Assembly (NCBI RefSeq): GCF_019749295.1
Contig: NZ_JACWFG010000004.1
Span: 124,001-188,000, forward strand
Length of the DNA stretch: 64,000 nucleotides
DNA from: Neobacillus niacini
GTDB taxonomy: Bacteria > Bacillota > Bacilli > Bacillales > Cytobacillaceae
Direction of reading: 5' to 3'
This document shows, piece by piece, positions 28,009 through 36,971 of the stretch. The position numbers and the translations under genes were made by a program. Each line of letters starts with the position of its first letter. The first letter of the stretch is position 1. The notes beneath the pieces were generated by a model. It was not told the origin of the DNA. It saw only the letters and a program-made list of their open reading frames with translations, and ran no database searches.

Positions 28009-28893
28009 ATGAAAGTAAAAAAGGCCATTATACCTGCAGCTGGACTGGGAACAAGGTTTCTCCCTGCTACTAAGGCAATGCCAAAAGAAATGCTGCCTAT
28101 AGTAGACAAACCTACGATTCAATATATTGTAGAGGAAGCTGTTGAATCAGGAATTGAAGATATTATTATTGTTACGGGAAAAGGTAAAAGAGCGATTGAG
28201 GATCACTTTGATCACTCCTTTGAATTAGAACATAACTTATTGGAAAAGGGAAAATATGAGTTACTAAGCGAAGTGCAGAAATCTTCTAAATTGGTGGATA
28301 TTCATTACATCCGTCAAAAGGAACCAAGAGGTTTGGGTCATGCTATTTGGTGTGCCAGAAAGTTTATAGGCAATGAACCGTTTGCAGTCCTATTAGGAGA
28401 TGACATTGTTCAGGCAGAAAAGCCCTGTCTAAAACAGTTAATGGAACAGTATGACAGATACAATGCCACGGTATTGGGTGTCCAATCAGTTCCAGAACAA
28501 GATGTTTCTCGTTATGGAATAGTAGGTGGAAATCGAATGGGAAGCCGATTCTATAGTGTGGATAGATTAGTAGAAAAACCAAAGAGGGAAGAAGCACCTT
28601 CCAATTTGGCCATACTCGGCCGCTATATTTTAAGTCCGAAGATTTTTGAGATTCTTAGTCAACAGGAACCGGGGGCTGGTGGAGAAATTCAACTTACTGA
28701 TGCCATTGCCACTCTAAATAAATATGAAGCAGTTTATGCGTATGACTTTGAAGGAACTCGTTATGATGTCGGGGATAAAATGGGTTTTATACAAACAACT
28801 ATTGAATTCGCCCTAAAGCATAAGGATTTAAGACCTCAGTTATTAAATTATCTATCTGTTACTTTAGATAAAGAACTAATTAAAAAATGTTAA
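28009..28893 (+). CDS. galU: UTP-glucose-1-phosphate uridylyltransferase
   Basis: This 294-aa nucleotidyltransferase has the N-terminal signature [20 protein letters not shown], the active-site loop PRGLGHAIW and [14 protein letters not shown]. It makes UDP-glucose, which GalE (encoded two genes on) turns into UDP-galactose. A complete length and good ribosome site suggest it is functional. Bacillus genomes usually carry another copy (gtaB) elsewhere; this would be a locus-dedicated one. Confidence 0.93.
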   Translation: MKVKKAIIPAAGLGTRFLPATKAMPKEMLPIVDKPTIQYIVEEAVESGIEDIIIVTGKGKRAIEDHFDHSFELEHNLLEKGKYELLSEVQKSSKLVDIHYIRQKEPRGLGHAIWCARKFIGNEPFAVLLGDDIVQAEKPCLKQLMEQYDRYNATVLGVQSVPEQDVSRYGIVGGNRMGSRFYSVDRLVEKPKREEAPSNLAILGRYILSPKIFEILSQQEPGAGGEIQLTDAIATLNKYEAVYAYDFEGTRYDVGDKMGFIQTTIEFALKHKDLRPQLLNYLSVTLDKELIKKC

Positions 28894-28926
28894 TAAAAAT
28901 TTTAGTTTACTGAAAGGATCTATTGT

Positions 28927-29997
28927 ATGACTGTTCTATGGGTCAACCTTGCAATAGTATTTTTATTGTCTTTGCTTGCTCGGTATTTTTCCAACACTCT
29001 AGTATTAAATAATTCTTTAGTATCAATCAAACCAAATAAATTGTTGGTATTTGGTACGATGATTTCCTTTATAGCAGTCTCTGGGCTGCGTAGGAATATT
29101 GGGGATACACCCTTTTATATGCATACCTTTAATATTAATAATTTCACTTGGGAATATGTCAAATCTCAAGATGATATTGGATTTGCCATTCTTCAAATGC
29201 TGTTAAAGAAATATTCGGAAGATCCACAAATACTTATATTTACAACTGCGTTAATCACTAATGTTCTAATTATTATCGGTTTGTATAAGTACTCGAGATT
29301 ATTTGAATTAAGTATCTATATTTATGTAACCGGTGGATTATTCTTAGTTACGATGAACGGAATACGGCAGTGTCTGGCAACTGCAATTCTTTTTGTTGCT
29401 ACGAAATATTTGATTGAAGGTAATTGGTTTAAATATATATTAGTGGTCATTTTTGCTTCTTTATTTCACCAAAGTGCACTTATCTTAATTCCAATTTCGT
29501 TTTTAGTTAGATTTAGAGCCTGGTCAAAGGCAACTTTAGTTCTTTTACTTTTTTCAGCTGTCATCGTATTAGGGTTTGATCAGTTTTCAAGCGTATTATT
29601 CTCTGCGATTGAAGACAGTCAATATAGTGTTTACAGTAATTTTAATGAGGGTGGGGCCAATATAATTAGGGTTATTGTTTTTGGTGCACCATTGGTTATT
29701 GCCTTTTTTGGAAGGGAAAAGTTGAGACAGATATATCCGGAAAGTGATGTAATTGTAAATATGGCTATAATTGGTCTGTCCTTTATGATTATTTCGACTG
29801 CAAATTGGATTTTTGCGAGGTTTAATATTTATTTTGAACTATACCAAATCATCCTAATTTCATGGATAATCAAGGTCTTTAGAAAAAAAGATCAAAAGTT
29901 GGTTTATTACATAATTATTTTATGTTATTTAGCCTATTATTTTTACGAATGTGTAATTAATTTTAATTTAGTATATAAAAGTAATTATTTGGGTTAG
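28927..29997 (+). CDS. epsG: EpsG-like polysaccharide polymerase (Wzy-type membrane protein)
   Basis: This 356-aa protein has about ten hydrophobic segments, the motif SGLRRNIGDTPFYM near residue 55 and MNGIRQCLATAI near residue 140. These match the EpsG family of putative repeat-unit polymerases. It would act in the membrane, joining undecaprenyl-linked repeats under control of the EpsA/EpsB pair. The sequence of such proteins is poorly conserved, so the family call is firm but the specificity is unknown. Confidence 0.8.
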   Translation: MTVLWVNLAIVFLLSLLARYFSNTLVLNNSLVSIKPNKLLVFGTMISFIAVSGLRRNIGDTPFYMHTFNINNFTWEYVKSQDDIGFAILQMLLKKYSEDPQILIFTTALITNVLIIIGLYKYSRLFELSIYIYVTGGLFLVTMNGIRQCLATAILFVATKYLIEGNWFKYILVVIFASLFHQSALILIPISFLVRFRAWSKATLVLLLFSAVIVLGFDQFSSVLFSAIEDSQYSVYSNFNEGGANIIRVIVFGAPLVIAFFGREKLRQIYPESDVIVNMAIIGLSFMIISTANWIFARFNIYFELYQIILISWIIKVFRKKDQKLVYYIIILCYLAYYFYECVINFNLVYKSNYLG

Positions 29998-30037
29998 CTT
30001 CTATGCTTCTTTATAGAAAATTTAGTGGAGGAAATTA

Positions 30038-31096
30038 ATGGCTATATTAATTACTGGAGGAGCCGGATATATTGGCAGTCACACTTGTGTAGAATTATTA
30101 AATGCAGGTTATGAAATTGTTGTTTTGGATAATTTTATTAATAGTAAACCTGAAGTAATTAAAAGAATAACCGAAATTTCAGGGGGTACTTTTAAGTTTT
30201 ATTATAATGATTTGTTAGATAAGAGTAGGTTGGAAGAGATATTTTTAGAAAATAATATTGAAGCAGTTATTCATTTTGCAGGATTAAAAGCAGTTGGTGA
30301 ATCCGTATATATTCCTCTTCAATATTATCATACCAATATTTTAAGTACCCTTGTTCTGTGTGAAACGATGAAGAAATATAATGTAAAAAAGTTAGTTTTC
30401 AGTTCCTCTGCAACAGTTTACGGTGTACCCGAAAGATGTCCAATCTCTGAGAATAGCCATTTAGGTGCACTTAATCCTTATGGCCGTACAAAACTTATGA
30501 TTGAGGAAATTTTAAAAGATCTTCATGTTTCAGATACGGATTGGAGTATATCTATTTTAAGATATTTTAACCCTATTGGAGCTCATGAAAGTGGACTAAT
30601 CGGAGAAGATCCGCATGGTGTTCCCAATAATCTAATGCCTTATATTTCACAAGTGGCTATTGGAAAACTAAAGGAACTTAATGTTTTTGGTAATGAATAC
30701 CCTACAACAGATGGAACGGGTGTAAGAGATTATATTCATGTGGTTGATTTAGCGTTAGGACATTTAAGTGCTTTAGAAAAGGTTACAAATTCAACAGGTA
30801 TCGACGTATACAATCTTGGTACTGGAAAAGGTTATAGTGTCTTAGAATTAATTTCTGCTTTTGAAACGGTCTCAGGGAAGAAAATTCCTTATAAGATTGT
30901 TGATCCACGACCAGGCGATGTAGCTGTTTGCTACTCTGATCCAGAAAAAGCAAAGGAAAGTCTCGGATGGATTTCAAAGAAAGGGATAAACGAAATGTGT
31001 GAGGATACTTGGCGCTGGCAATCCAAAAATCCAAACGGATACGAAAAAAGTTTTGAAGTCGAAAGTCCTCACTTATTACCAGTGAGGGTTTTTTAA
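30038..31096 (+). CDS. galE: UDP-glucose 4-epimerase
   Basis: This 352-aa SDR enzyme has the NAD-binding [15 protein letters not shown] at residue 6, catalytic Ser in SSSATVYG and Tyr/Lys in NPYGRTKLM. It interconverts UDP-Glc/UDP-Gal and, in many bacteria, the GlcNAc forms. It follows galU in logic. Its last codons ([11 protein letters not shown]) overlap a terminator-like hairpin, an odd arrangement inside an operon. Confidence 0.93.
   Translation: MAILITGGAGYIGSHTCVELLNAGYEIVVLDNFINSKPEVIKRITEISGGTFKFYYNDLLDKSRLEEIFLENNIEAVIHFAGLKAVGESVYIPLQYYHTNILSTLVLCETMKKYNVKKLVFSSSATVYGVPERCPISENSHLGALNPYGRTKLMIEEILKDLHVSDTDWSISILRYFNPIGAHESGLIGEDPHGVPNNLMPYISQVAIGKLKELNVFGNEYPTTDGTGVRDYIHVVDLALGHLSALEKVTNSTGIDVYNLGTGKGYSVLELISAFETVSGKKIPYKIVDPRPGDVAVCYSDPEKAKESLGWISKKGINEMCEDTWRWQSKNPNGYEKSFEVESPHLLPVRVF
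31067..31093 (+). terminator. Terminator-like hairpin inside the 3' end of galE
   Basis: CCTCACT and AGTGAGG form a 7-bp stem over a 7-base loop, followed by GTTTTTT, all within the last galE codons. Downstream genes would need readthrough, for which the EAR element is a natural explanation. Confidence 0.65.
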
Positions 31097-31131
31097 TTAG
31101 AAGTAAATAGACTTTTAGGAGAGGTTAGGAA

Positions 31132-31275
31132 ATGGCAATATCTGAACATTTGACCCAACAGAGATTAAAAGAAATTATGAAGAGTATTTATGCAAAGGGG
31201 ATTGAGACAGAAACCATTCAAGTTAAAGAACTTATTGAAGAAATAAAAAAACAAGTATTAGCTGATTCTAAATAG
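31132..31275 (+). CDS. 47-aa helical small protein of unknown function
   Basis: ATG 31132 is preceded by GGAGAGGTTAGGA and the gene ends 14 bases before the sugar transferase gene. The product is charged and helical (LKEIMKSIYAKGIETETIQ, then VKELIEEIKKQVLADSK). No family recognised. The LKEIM...AKGIETETI stretch distantly recalls SinI-type helices, but this is too short to claim. It lies right after the galE terminator, so its dose may depend on antitermination. Confidence 0.6.
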   Translation: MAISEHLTQQRLKEIMKSIYAKGIETETIQVKELIEEIKKQVLADSK

Positions 31276-31289
31276 CTGAGGAGGAAATC

Positions 31290-31904
31290 ATGAAACGGCT
31301 ATTTGACTTAACTCTTTCATTCATACTTTTTATTTGTCTTTCTCCTATTTTTATTGTAATTGCGTTGTTAATAAAAGTGAAGCTCGGATCTCCAATCATA
31401 TTTATACAGGAACGTCCTGGTTTAAATGGAAAACGGTTCTCTCTTTATAAGTTTAGAACGATGACAGATGAAAAAAATGATCAAGGTGAATTGATGCCGG
31501 ATTATATTAGGCTAACTTCATTTGGAAGTTTTCTTCGGAGATATAGTTTAGACGAATATCCGCAATTATGGAACGTGATAAAAGGGGATTTAAGCTTAGT
31601 TGGACCAAGACCGTTACTGATAGAATACTTGCCGCTTTATACCAAGGAGCAATCCTTACGGCATAATGTTAGACCGGGTATTACCGGATGGGCCCAGGTA
31701 AATGGAAGAAATGCTCTTTCATGGGATGAAAAATTCAAACTTGATGTTTGGTATGTTAACAACCAATCTTTCTTCCTTGATATCAAAATTCTTTTTCTTA
31801 CCGTTTATAAAGTCATCATATCGGATGGAATTAATCAACCTGGAAATGCAACAGTGGAAAGCTTTAAAGGATCAAACTCCACTATTGGAGGGGGAAATCC
31901 ATGA
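31290..31904 (+). CDS. epsL: Initiating sugar transferase (PglC/EpsL-like polyprenol-phosphate phosphoglycosyltransferase)
   Basis: This 204-aa monotopic enzyme has one N-terminal re-entrant hydrophobic segment (about 5-28), the motif QERPGLNGKRFSLYKFRTM, the catalytic Asp-Glu in SLDEYPQLWNV, and VGPRPLLIEYLP. It transfers a phospho-sugar, probably diNAc-bacillosamine given the neighbouring pathway, onto undecaprenyl phosphate to start each repeat unit. Its stop overlaps the PglD-like start (ATGA). Confidence 0.92.
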   Translation: MKRLFDLTLSFILFICLSPIFIVIALLIKVKLGSPIIFIQERPGLNGKRFSLYKFRTMTDEKNDQGELMPDYIRLTSFGSFLRRYSLDEYPQLWNVIKGDLSLVGPRPLLIEYLPLYTKEQSLRHNVRPGITGWAQVNGRNALSWDEKFKLDVWYVNNQSFFLDIKILFLTVYKVIISDGINQPGNATVESFKGSNSTIGGGNP

Positions 31905-32545
31905 AAGTTATTGTAATTGGTCATGGAGGTCACAGTAAAGTGGTTTCTGATATTATTCGGGCAACCAATGGCCTTCAAATTATCGGATATCTGGATAATA
32001 AGTATGAAAGAATTCAAGTCGATAACGACCTGATTTTTGGACCCATAGATGAAGCAATACAATTTTTAGAAGAACAAAAGAATATTAAATTTGTGATGGC
32101 TATAGGGGAAAACAGAGCAAGAAAACAAGTCGTTGAAAGACTGGGTCTAAGTACAAAAGATTACCTTACAATTGCACATCCGTCTGCAAGTATAAGCCCA
32201 AGTGCAAAAATTGGTTACGGGACTGTTGTCATGCCGCAGACAGTTATTAATGCAGATGTGAAAGTGGGTAATCATTGTATTATCAATTCTGGCTCAGTAG
32301 TGGAGCATGATAGTCTGCTAGATGATTTTGTTCACCTCTGCCCTAATAGTACGATTGCAGGAACAGTCAAAATACAGGAGGGTGCCTGTGTGGGAAGCGG
32401 GGCAACCATTATCCCAAATAGAAGTATTGGTGAATGGACGATGATTGGTGCAGGTGCAACTGTAATTGATCATCTACCTGGATATAGTCTTGCAGTGGGT
32501 ACACCTGCCAAGGTGAAGATGAATAATAAAGTGAACGCGAGGTGA
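31901..32545 (+). CDS. epsM: Sugar O/N-acetyltransferase (PglD/EpsM-like)
   Basis: This 214-aa protein has an N-terminal nucleotide-sugar domain (VIVIGHGGHSKVVSDI) and a left-handed beta-helix of hexapeptide repeats. The catalytic His is in SVVEHDS and the AcCoA region is in VGSGATIIPN. In the bacillosamine pathway it acetylates the 4-amino group made by the aminotransferase encoded next. It overlaps the sugar transferase gene by four bases. Confidence 0.92.
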   Translation: MKVIVIGHGGHSKVVSDIIRATNGLQIIGYLDNKYERIQVDNDLIFGPIDEAIQFLEEQKNIKFVMAIGENRARKQVVERLGLSTKDYLTIAHPSASISPSAKIGYGTVVMPQTVINADVKVGNHCIINSGSVVEHDSLLDDFVHLCPNSTIAGTVKIQEGACVGSGATIIPNRSIGEWTMIGAGATVIDHLPGYSLAVGTPAKVKMNNKVNAR

Positions 32546-32550
32546 CGTAA

Positions 32551-33738
32551 TTGGGGCAATTAACCTTTAAAAAGAGGATTTTTCTGTCCTCTCCACATAT
32601 GAGTGGTAATGAACATAAATATATAAATGAAGCATTTGAAACGAACTGGATTGCTCCACTTGGTCCAAATGTTGATGAGTTTGAGAAAGAAATTGCTCAA
32701 TACGTGGGAGTTAATGGGGCAGTGGCCGTTAGCTCAGGAACGGCAGCCATTCATCTGGCACTATTATTATTAGGAGTGGGTAAGGGGGATAAGGTGTTTT
32801 GCTCCAGTCTAACCTTTGTTGCGAGTGCTAATCCAATTGTTTATCAAGGAGCTGAACCAATTTTTATTGATTCAGAACCTGATACCTGGAATATGTCACC
32901 TCAAGCATTGGAAAGAGCATTTAAAGATGCATTAAAGGATGGGAATCTCCCAAAGGCGGTAATTTTGGTAAATTTGTATGGTCAGAGTGCTAAGATGGAA
33001 GAAATTACAGTCATCTGTAATCAATATGGAGTACCCATTATTGAGGATGCAGCGGAATCAATTGGAGCAATGTACAAAGGGAAAGCAAGTGGTACGTTCG
33101 GAAAGTTTGGCATTTTTTCCTTTAATGGTAACAAAATTATTACCACTTCTGGTGGGGGAATGCTAGTTTCAAATGATCAGGAGGCTTTACAAAGAGCAAG
33201 ATTCTTAGCTACACAGGCCCGAGATGCAGCGCCACATTATCAGCACAGTCAAATTGGATTCAACTATAGATTGAGTAACATTTTAGCTGGGATTGGGCGG
33301 GCACAATTGGAAGTACTGGATGATAGAATAACTGCAAGAAGAGCTGTTTTTCAACAATACTATGACGCTCTTTCCAATATACCGGGATTGAGGTTTATGC
33401 CTGAGTTAGCCGAAACTTTTTCTAATCGCTGGCTGACTGCATTAACGATAAATGAGAATGAGACTGGAATTTCGGTAATCGACATACTCAATGCATTAAG
33501 CGAGGAAAATATTGAAGCCCGGCCGGTCTGGAAGCCGCTTCATCTTCAACCTGTATTTAAGGAAAGAAAATATTATTCTCATAATAAAAACGAAAGCGTT
33601 TCAGAAACCCTCTTTAATAATGGATTGTGCTTACCGTCGGGCTCTAATATGACTGATGAGGATATAAAAACGGTTATTCACTATATCAAACAAACAGTTA
33701 TTAAAAGGAAGGAAAGAGTGGATATGTTAAGAATCTAG
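32551..33738 (+). CDS. epsN: PLP aminotransferase (PglE/EpsN-like)
   Basis: This 395-aa DegT/DnrJ/EryC1/StrS-type enzyme aminates the 4-keto sugar from the EpsC-like dehydratase. Motifs: WIAPLGPNVDEFEKEIA near the start, SSGTAAIHLALL, the PLP-binding EDAAESIGA and the Schiff-base Lys in FNGNKIITTSGGGM. The start is TTG 32551, 6-8 bases after GAGGTGA, matching the length of B. subtilis EpsN; no ATG fits. Confidence 0.92.
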   Translation: MGQLTFKKRIFLSSPHMSGNEHKYINEAFETNWIAPLGPNVDEFEKEIAQYVGVNGAVAVSSGTAAIHLALLLLGVGKGDKVFCSSLTFVASANPIVYQGAEPIFIDSEPDTWNMSPQALERAFKDALKDGNLPKAVILVNLYGQSAKMEEITVICNQYGVPIIEDAAESIGAMYKGKASGTFGKFGIFSFNGNKIITTSGGGMLVSNDQEALQRARFLATQARDAAPHYQHSQIGFNYRLSNILAGIGRAQLEVLDDRITARRAVFQQYYDALSNIPGLRFMPELAETFSNRWLTALTINENETGISVIDILNALSEENIEARPVWKPLHLQPVFKERKYYSHNKNESVSETLFNNGLCLPSGSNMTDEDIKTVIHYIKQTVIKRKERVDMLRI

Positions 33739-33771
33739 TAATTTACTTTTTGAAAAAACGGGGTATGAGTC

Positions 33772-34116
33772 GTGATTGGAAAAACGATATATCAATTTCG
33801 AAAGCAAAAGGGATTAACTTTAACTGAATTAGCTAAACGAGCAAATCTATCAAAGTCTTACCTAAGTAATATTGAAAGAAATTTAAACCAAAATCCCTCT
33901 ATAGAAGTAGTAAAAAGAATCGCTGCAGTGCTGGATGTGGAGCTGGACATTTTTTTGAGACCATTACATACAAATGAAGTTCAACAAGAATTGGACCAGG
34001 AATTGATTGATTTAGCAGCAGAACTAAAAGAAACAGGAATAAAAATTAATGAATATAAAACGTTAATTGAATTTATTAAGTGGAAAAATTTGAAAACAAA
34101 AGTAGATGGAAATTGA
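33772..34116 (+). CDS. SinR/SlrR-like master regulator of biofilm genes, embedded in the EPS operon
   Basis: This 114-aa protein has a SinR-type helix-turn-helix (residues about 5-62: MIGKTIYQFRKQKGLTLTEL and KSYLSNIERNLNQNPSIEVV). It also has the SinR/SinI-type dimerisation region at the C-terminus (LDQELIDLAAELKETG... FIKWKN). In B. subtilis SinR represses eps and tapA by binding GTTCTYT elements, and four promoter regions in this window carry such palindromes. Here the gene lies inside the operon, unlike sinR of B. subtilis. Start GTG 33772. Whether it is functionally SinR or SlrR is open. Confidence 0.87.
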   Translation: MIGKTIYQFRKQKGLTLTELAKRANLSKSYLSNIERNLNQNPSIEVVKRIAAVLDVELDIFLRPLHTNEVQQELDQELIDLAAELKETGIKINEYKTLIEFIKWKNLKTKVDGN

Positions 34117-34126
34117 GGTAAGTAAA

Positions 34127-34867
34127 ATGGACGATCATAATCTAATACCTAAGAAGATCCATTACTGTTGGTTTGGCGGAAAAGAAAAACCTGGAATTGT
34201 TAATAAATGCATAGATAGCTGGAGAAAGAATCTCCCAAATTATGAAATTATCGAATGGAATGAAGGTAATTTTAATATAGATGCAAATCCATTTGTAAAA
34301 GAAGCTTATGATTCAGGGAAATATGCCTTTGTCAGTGATTATGTACGTGTGTATGCTCTCTATCATTATGGTGGGATATATCTTGATACGGATGTCGAGG
34401 TTTTTCGATCCTTTGATGATTTTTTACATCATCCATCCTTTTGGGGGTTTGAACAAGAAAACTTTATTGCAACAAGTACCATTGGAGCAAAAAAGGAAAA
34501 TCACTTAATAAAGGAATTTCTAGATTCTTATAATAATAAAAATTTTATCAAAAATGATGGGACATTTAATCAATTAACAAATGTAGCTATTATTACAAAG
34601 TTACTTAAAGATAAGGGACTGTTGCTAAACGGTCAGTATCAGAAAATTAATCAGATAGGGGCTTTTTATCCTCAGACTTATTTTTCGCCTTATGATTATA
34701 TTAACTGCCAAACTTTTATTTCTGATAAAACATATGCTATCCATCATTTTTATAAGAGTTGGCTGCCGTTAGAAAAAAGAATAAAAGGAAAAGTGAAATT
34801 TGTCCTCTCAAAACTAATAGGTGGGCACAATATTGCTAGATTAAGAAAATCTTTTCCCTTGAAGTAA
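34127..34867 (+). CDS. GT32-type glycosyltransferase (DXD)
   Basis: This 246-aa protein begins IPKKIHYCWFGGKEKP and contains GKYAFVSDYVRVYALYHYGG followed by IYLDTDVEVF. These mark the GT32 capsular polysaccharide glycosyltransferase family with its DXD metal site. It is cytosolic and would add one sugar to the lipid-linked repeat. ATG 34127 fits the TGAGGTAAG site; the frame continues up to 34106 inside sinR without a site. Confidence 0.88.
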   Translation: MDDHNLIPKKIHYCWFGGKEKPGIVNKCIDSWRKNLPNYEIIEWNEGNFNIDANPFVKEAYDSGKYAFVSDYVRVYALYHYGGIYLDTDVEVFRSFDDFLHHPSFWGFEQENFIATSTIGAKKENHLIKEFLDSYNNKNFIKNDGTFNQLTNVAIITKLLKDKGLLLNGQYQKINQIGAFYPQTYFSPYDYINCQTFISDKTYAIHHFYKSWLPLEKRIKGKVKFVLSKLIGGHNIARLRKSFPLK

Positions 34868-34887
34868 GTTGTAGAAGGAGTATAAGT

Positions 34888-35514
34888 ATGCTCAAAAAAA
34901 TAGTTATGACACTTATAACCGAGAGTAAAAAACGTGGATTTATGATTACAATTTTGATGAATCTTTCCCATCTAGTTGGAATAATGAGGGGGATTTTATA
35001 TAAAGCCCTGTATTTTAGAAATATTAAATCCTCCATCTATTCTCTTCAAGCCAAAAGTAAGATAGAAGTGTTTAATAAAAGGGCAAAGATTAATATAGGA
35101 AAATTTGTTTTTATAAGGAAAAATGCGAGTATCCGTATTGATTATGATGGGGTACTCACTATAGGAAAAAATGTTTTTATAAATGATAACTGCACTATTA
35201 ATTGTGTAAACCGAATTACGATAGGAAAAAACACTAAGATTGCACCAAATGTCTGTATTAACGACCATGATCATAATTATAAAAAAAACACCACAGACCA
35301 TCTAATAAGAGGAGAAGTTACAATTGGAGATAATGTCTGGATTGGGTCGAATGTGGTTATTTTAAGAAATACCCATATTGGTGATAATGTGGTTGTTGCT
35401 GCTGGAAGTGTTGTTAAAGGAATCATTCCTCCTAATACAATCTTTATGAATAAAAGAGAGACAGAAACAAGACCTTATAAAAGTGAAGATAAGATTGTGC
35501 AGTTTAGTGTTTAA
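34888..35514 (+). CDS. Hexapeptide-repeat acyltransferase
   Basis: This 208-aa protein has a basic N-terminus with a weak hydrophobic segment and then a left-handed beta-helix of hexapeptide repeats (VTIGDNVWIGSNVVILRN, HIGDNVVVAAGSVVKG). The conserved loop INDHDHNY holds the likely catalytic His. It resembles O-acetyltransferases of the WbbJ/CysE-like group and probably decorates the EPS. A strong AAGGAG site precedes the ATG. Confidence 0.85.
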   Translation: MLKKIVMTLITESKKRGFMITILMNLSHLVGIMRGILYKALYFRNIKSSIYSLQAKSKIEVFNKRAKINIGKFVFIRKNASIRIDYDGVLTIGKNVFINDNCTINCVNRITIGKNTKIAPNVCINDHDHNYKKNTTDHLIRGEVTIGDNVWIGSNVVILRNTHIGDNVVVAAGSVVKGIIPPNTIFMNKRETETRPYKSEDKIVQFSV

Positions 35515-35539
35515 TACTACTTTTAGGTGAGGATAGAGG

Positions 35540-36739
35540 ATGAAAAAGAATATTTTAGTTTCTGTTTATAATATGGAGATTGGCGGCATTGAAAGAAGTT
35601 TAATTAATATGTTGGAAAGCTTTGATTATGAAAGATACAATGTTGATCTTTTAATCTTTCATCATGTTGGCGAGTTTATGAATTTAATACCGAAATCAGT
35701 GAATCTTTTGCCTGAGGTAGGAAGGTACACGGTTTTTAGAAAACCAGTTACTCAATGCCTTAAAGAAAAACAATATGCATTATCTTTTATTAGAGTTTTA
35801 TCAAAGTATATAGCAAAAATGAAGTCTGCTTCACGAAACTTAGAAGAGGGGGCAGGATATATACAAATGCAACTTACTCAAAAATACTCTTCCCTCTTTT
35901 TGCCGCAAATTGATAAGGAATACGATGTAGCCATTAGCTATGCTTGGCCACATGATATTATTGCTAATAAAGTAAAAGCGAAGAAGAAAATTGCATGGGT
36001 TCATACGGACTATAGTAAATTGGAAATTGATAATGAGCTGGATCTCAGAGTTTGGAATCAATATGACCATATTGCTTCAGTATCTATTGCCTGCAGTGAG
36101 GCATTTTTAAGTACTTATCCAACATTAAGAGATAAAGTGTTGGTTTTGGAAAACATAACATCCCCTAATTTCATAAAGAAATTGGCGGAGGAAGAGATAC
36201 ATCTTAATAAAGTAAAGTCTGATACCTTTAATCTAGTCTCTGTTGGCAGGTTATCCTATGTAAAAGGATTTGATTTGGCAATAGAAGCCCTTAAACTGCT
36301 GCATGATAAAGGTTTAACCAACATCAAATGGTACATTATCGGCTATGGTGGATATGAGAAAGAACTAAAAGATTTAATTTCTAGGCACCATTTAAAAGAT
36401 AGTTTTATTCTTCTTGGAAAAAAATCAAATCCCTATCCTTATATGAAAAATTGTGATTTATACGTTCAGCCATCTAGGTATGAAGGAAAAGCGGTAACTG
36501 TTACCGAGGCAAAAGTGCTTGGTAAACCAATCCTTATTACCAATTACCCAACAGCATCCAGCCAAATAGAGAATGGGGTTGAAGGAGCAATTTGTGATTT
36601 AAGTGTTTTAGGTTTAGTAAACGGGATTGAAGAATATTACCATAATCAAAGATTTAAGAATACTATAGTAAACTATATCAAACAAAAGGATTATAGCAAT
36701 GATTGTGAATTAGAAAAGCTATATAAAATAATTAGTTAG
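35540..36739 (+). CDS. GT4 family glycosyltransferase
   Basis: This 399-aa GT-B enzyme begins with a Gly-rich acceptor loop (NMEIGGIERSLINML). It has the GT4 C-terminal donor region (SVGRLSYVKGFDLAIEAL, LLGKKSNPYPYMKNCDLYVQ, SRYEGKAVTVTEA with the E-x7-E pattern). A close paralogue lies at 39898-41073. The sugar is not predictable. It is the last gene before the intergenic region with SinR-type sites. Confidence 0.9.
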   Translation: MKKNILVSVYNMEIGGIERSLINMLESFDYERYNVDLLIFHHVGEFMNLIPKSVNLLPEVGRYTVFRKPVTQCLKEKQYALSFIRVLSKYIAKMKSASRNLEEGAGYIQMQLTQKYSSLFLPQIDKEYDVAISYAWPHDIIANKVKAKKKIAWVHTDYSKLEIDNELDLRVWNQYDHIASVSIACSEAFLSTYPTLRDKVLVLENITSPNFIKKLAEEEIHLNKVKSDTFNLVSVGRLSYVKGFDLAIEALKLLHDKGLTNIKWYIIGYGGYEKELKDLISRHHLKDSFILLGKKSNPYPYMKNCDLYVQPSRYEGKAVTVTEAKVLGKPILITNYPTASSQIENGVEGAICDLSVLGLVNGIEEYYHNQRFKNTIVNYIKQKDYSNDCELEKLYKIIS

Positions 36740-36809
36740 CTTTAATTGTAGATAAATAAGAGTAATATAAAGAATTAACAGAAGAACTGTAGAATTATGT
36801 CGAAGAAAT

Positions 36810-36942
36810 GTTCTTTAATAAGAACTAAATATGGTTTATAATCTATTAAAGAACATGCTAAAATGGACGGTGTAGAAATTGCACACACACACTGAATAGT
36901 AATTCTATATTTTTTTTGACCACTTTGTTCATTATAATGAAC
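36810..36942 (+). promoter_or_regulatory. SinR-type operator pair plus half-site before the ABC/Kdo module
   Basis: GTTCTTTAATAAGAAC (36810-36825) and the perfect palindrome GTTCATTATAATGAAC (36927-36942) lie 117 bp apart, with a lone half-site AAAGAAC (36848-36854) between. The 232-bp gap separates the first EPS gene block from the next. TATAAT-like strings occur (36837-36842 and inside the second palindrome), but I see no convincing -35. Confidence 0.7.
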
Positions 36943-36971
36943 AGTAATAATAAAATTAAGGTGTGACTAAA

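Noticed and set aside
28364..28597. 77-codon minus-strand ORF inside galU
   Set aside because: Shadow frame within a strongly conserved gene, no start signals.
36916..36938. TTGACC...TATAAT promoter before the ABC/Kdo module
   Set aside because: Spacing is only 11 bp and the TATAAT lies inside the palindrome, so it is not a credible sigma-A promoter.
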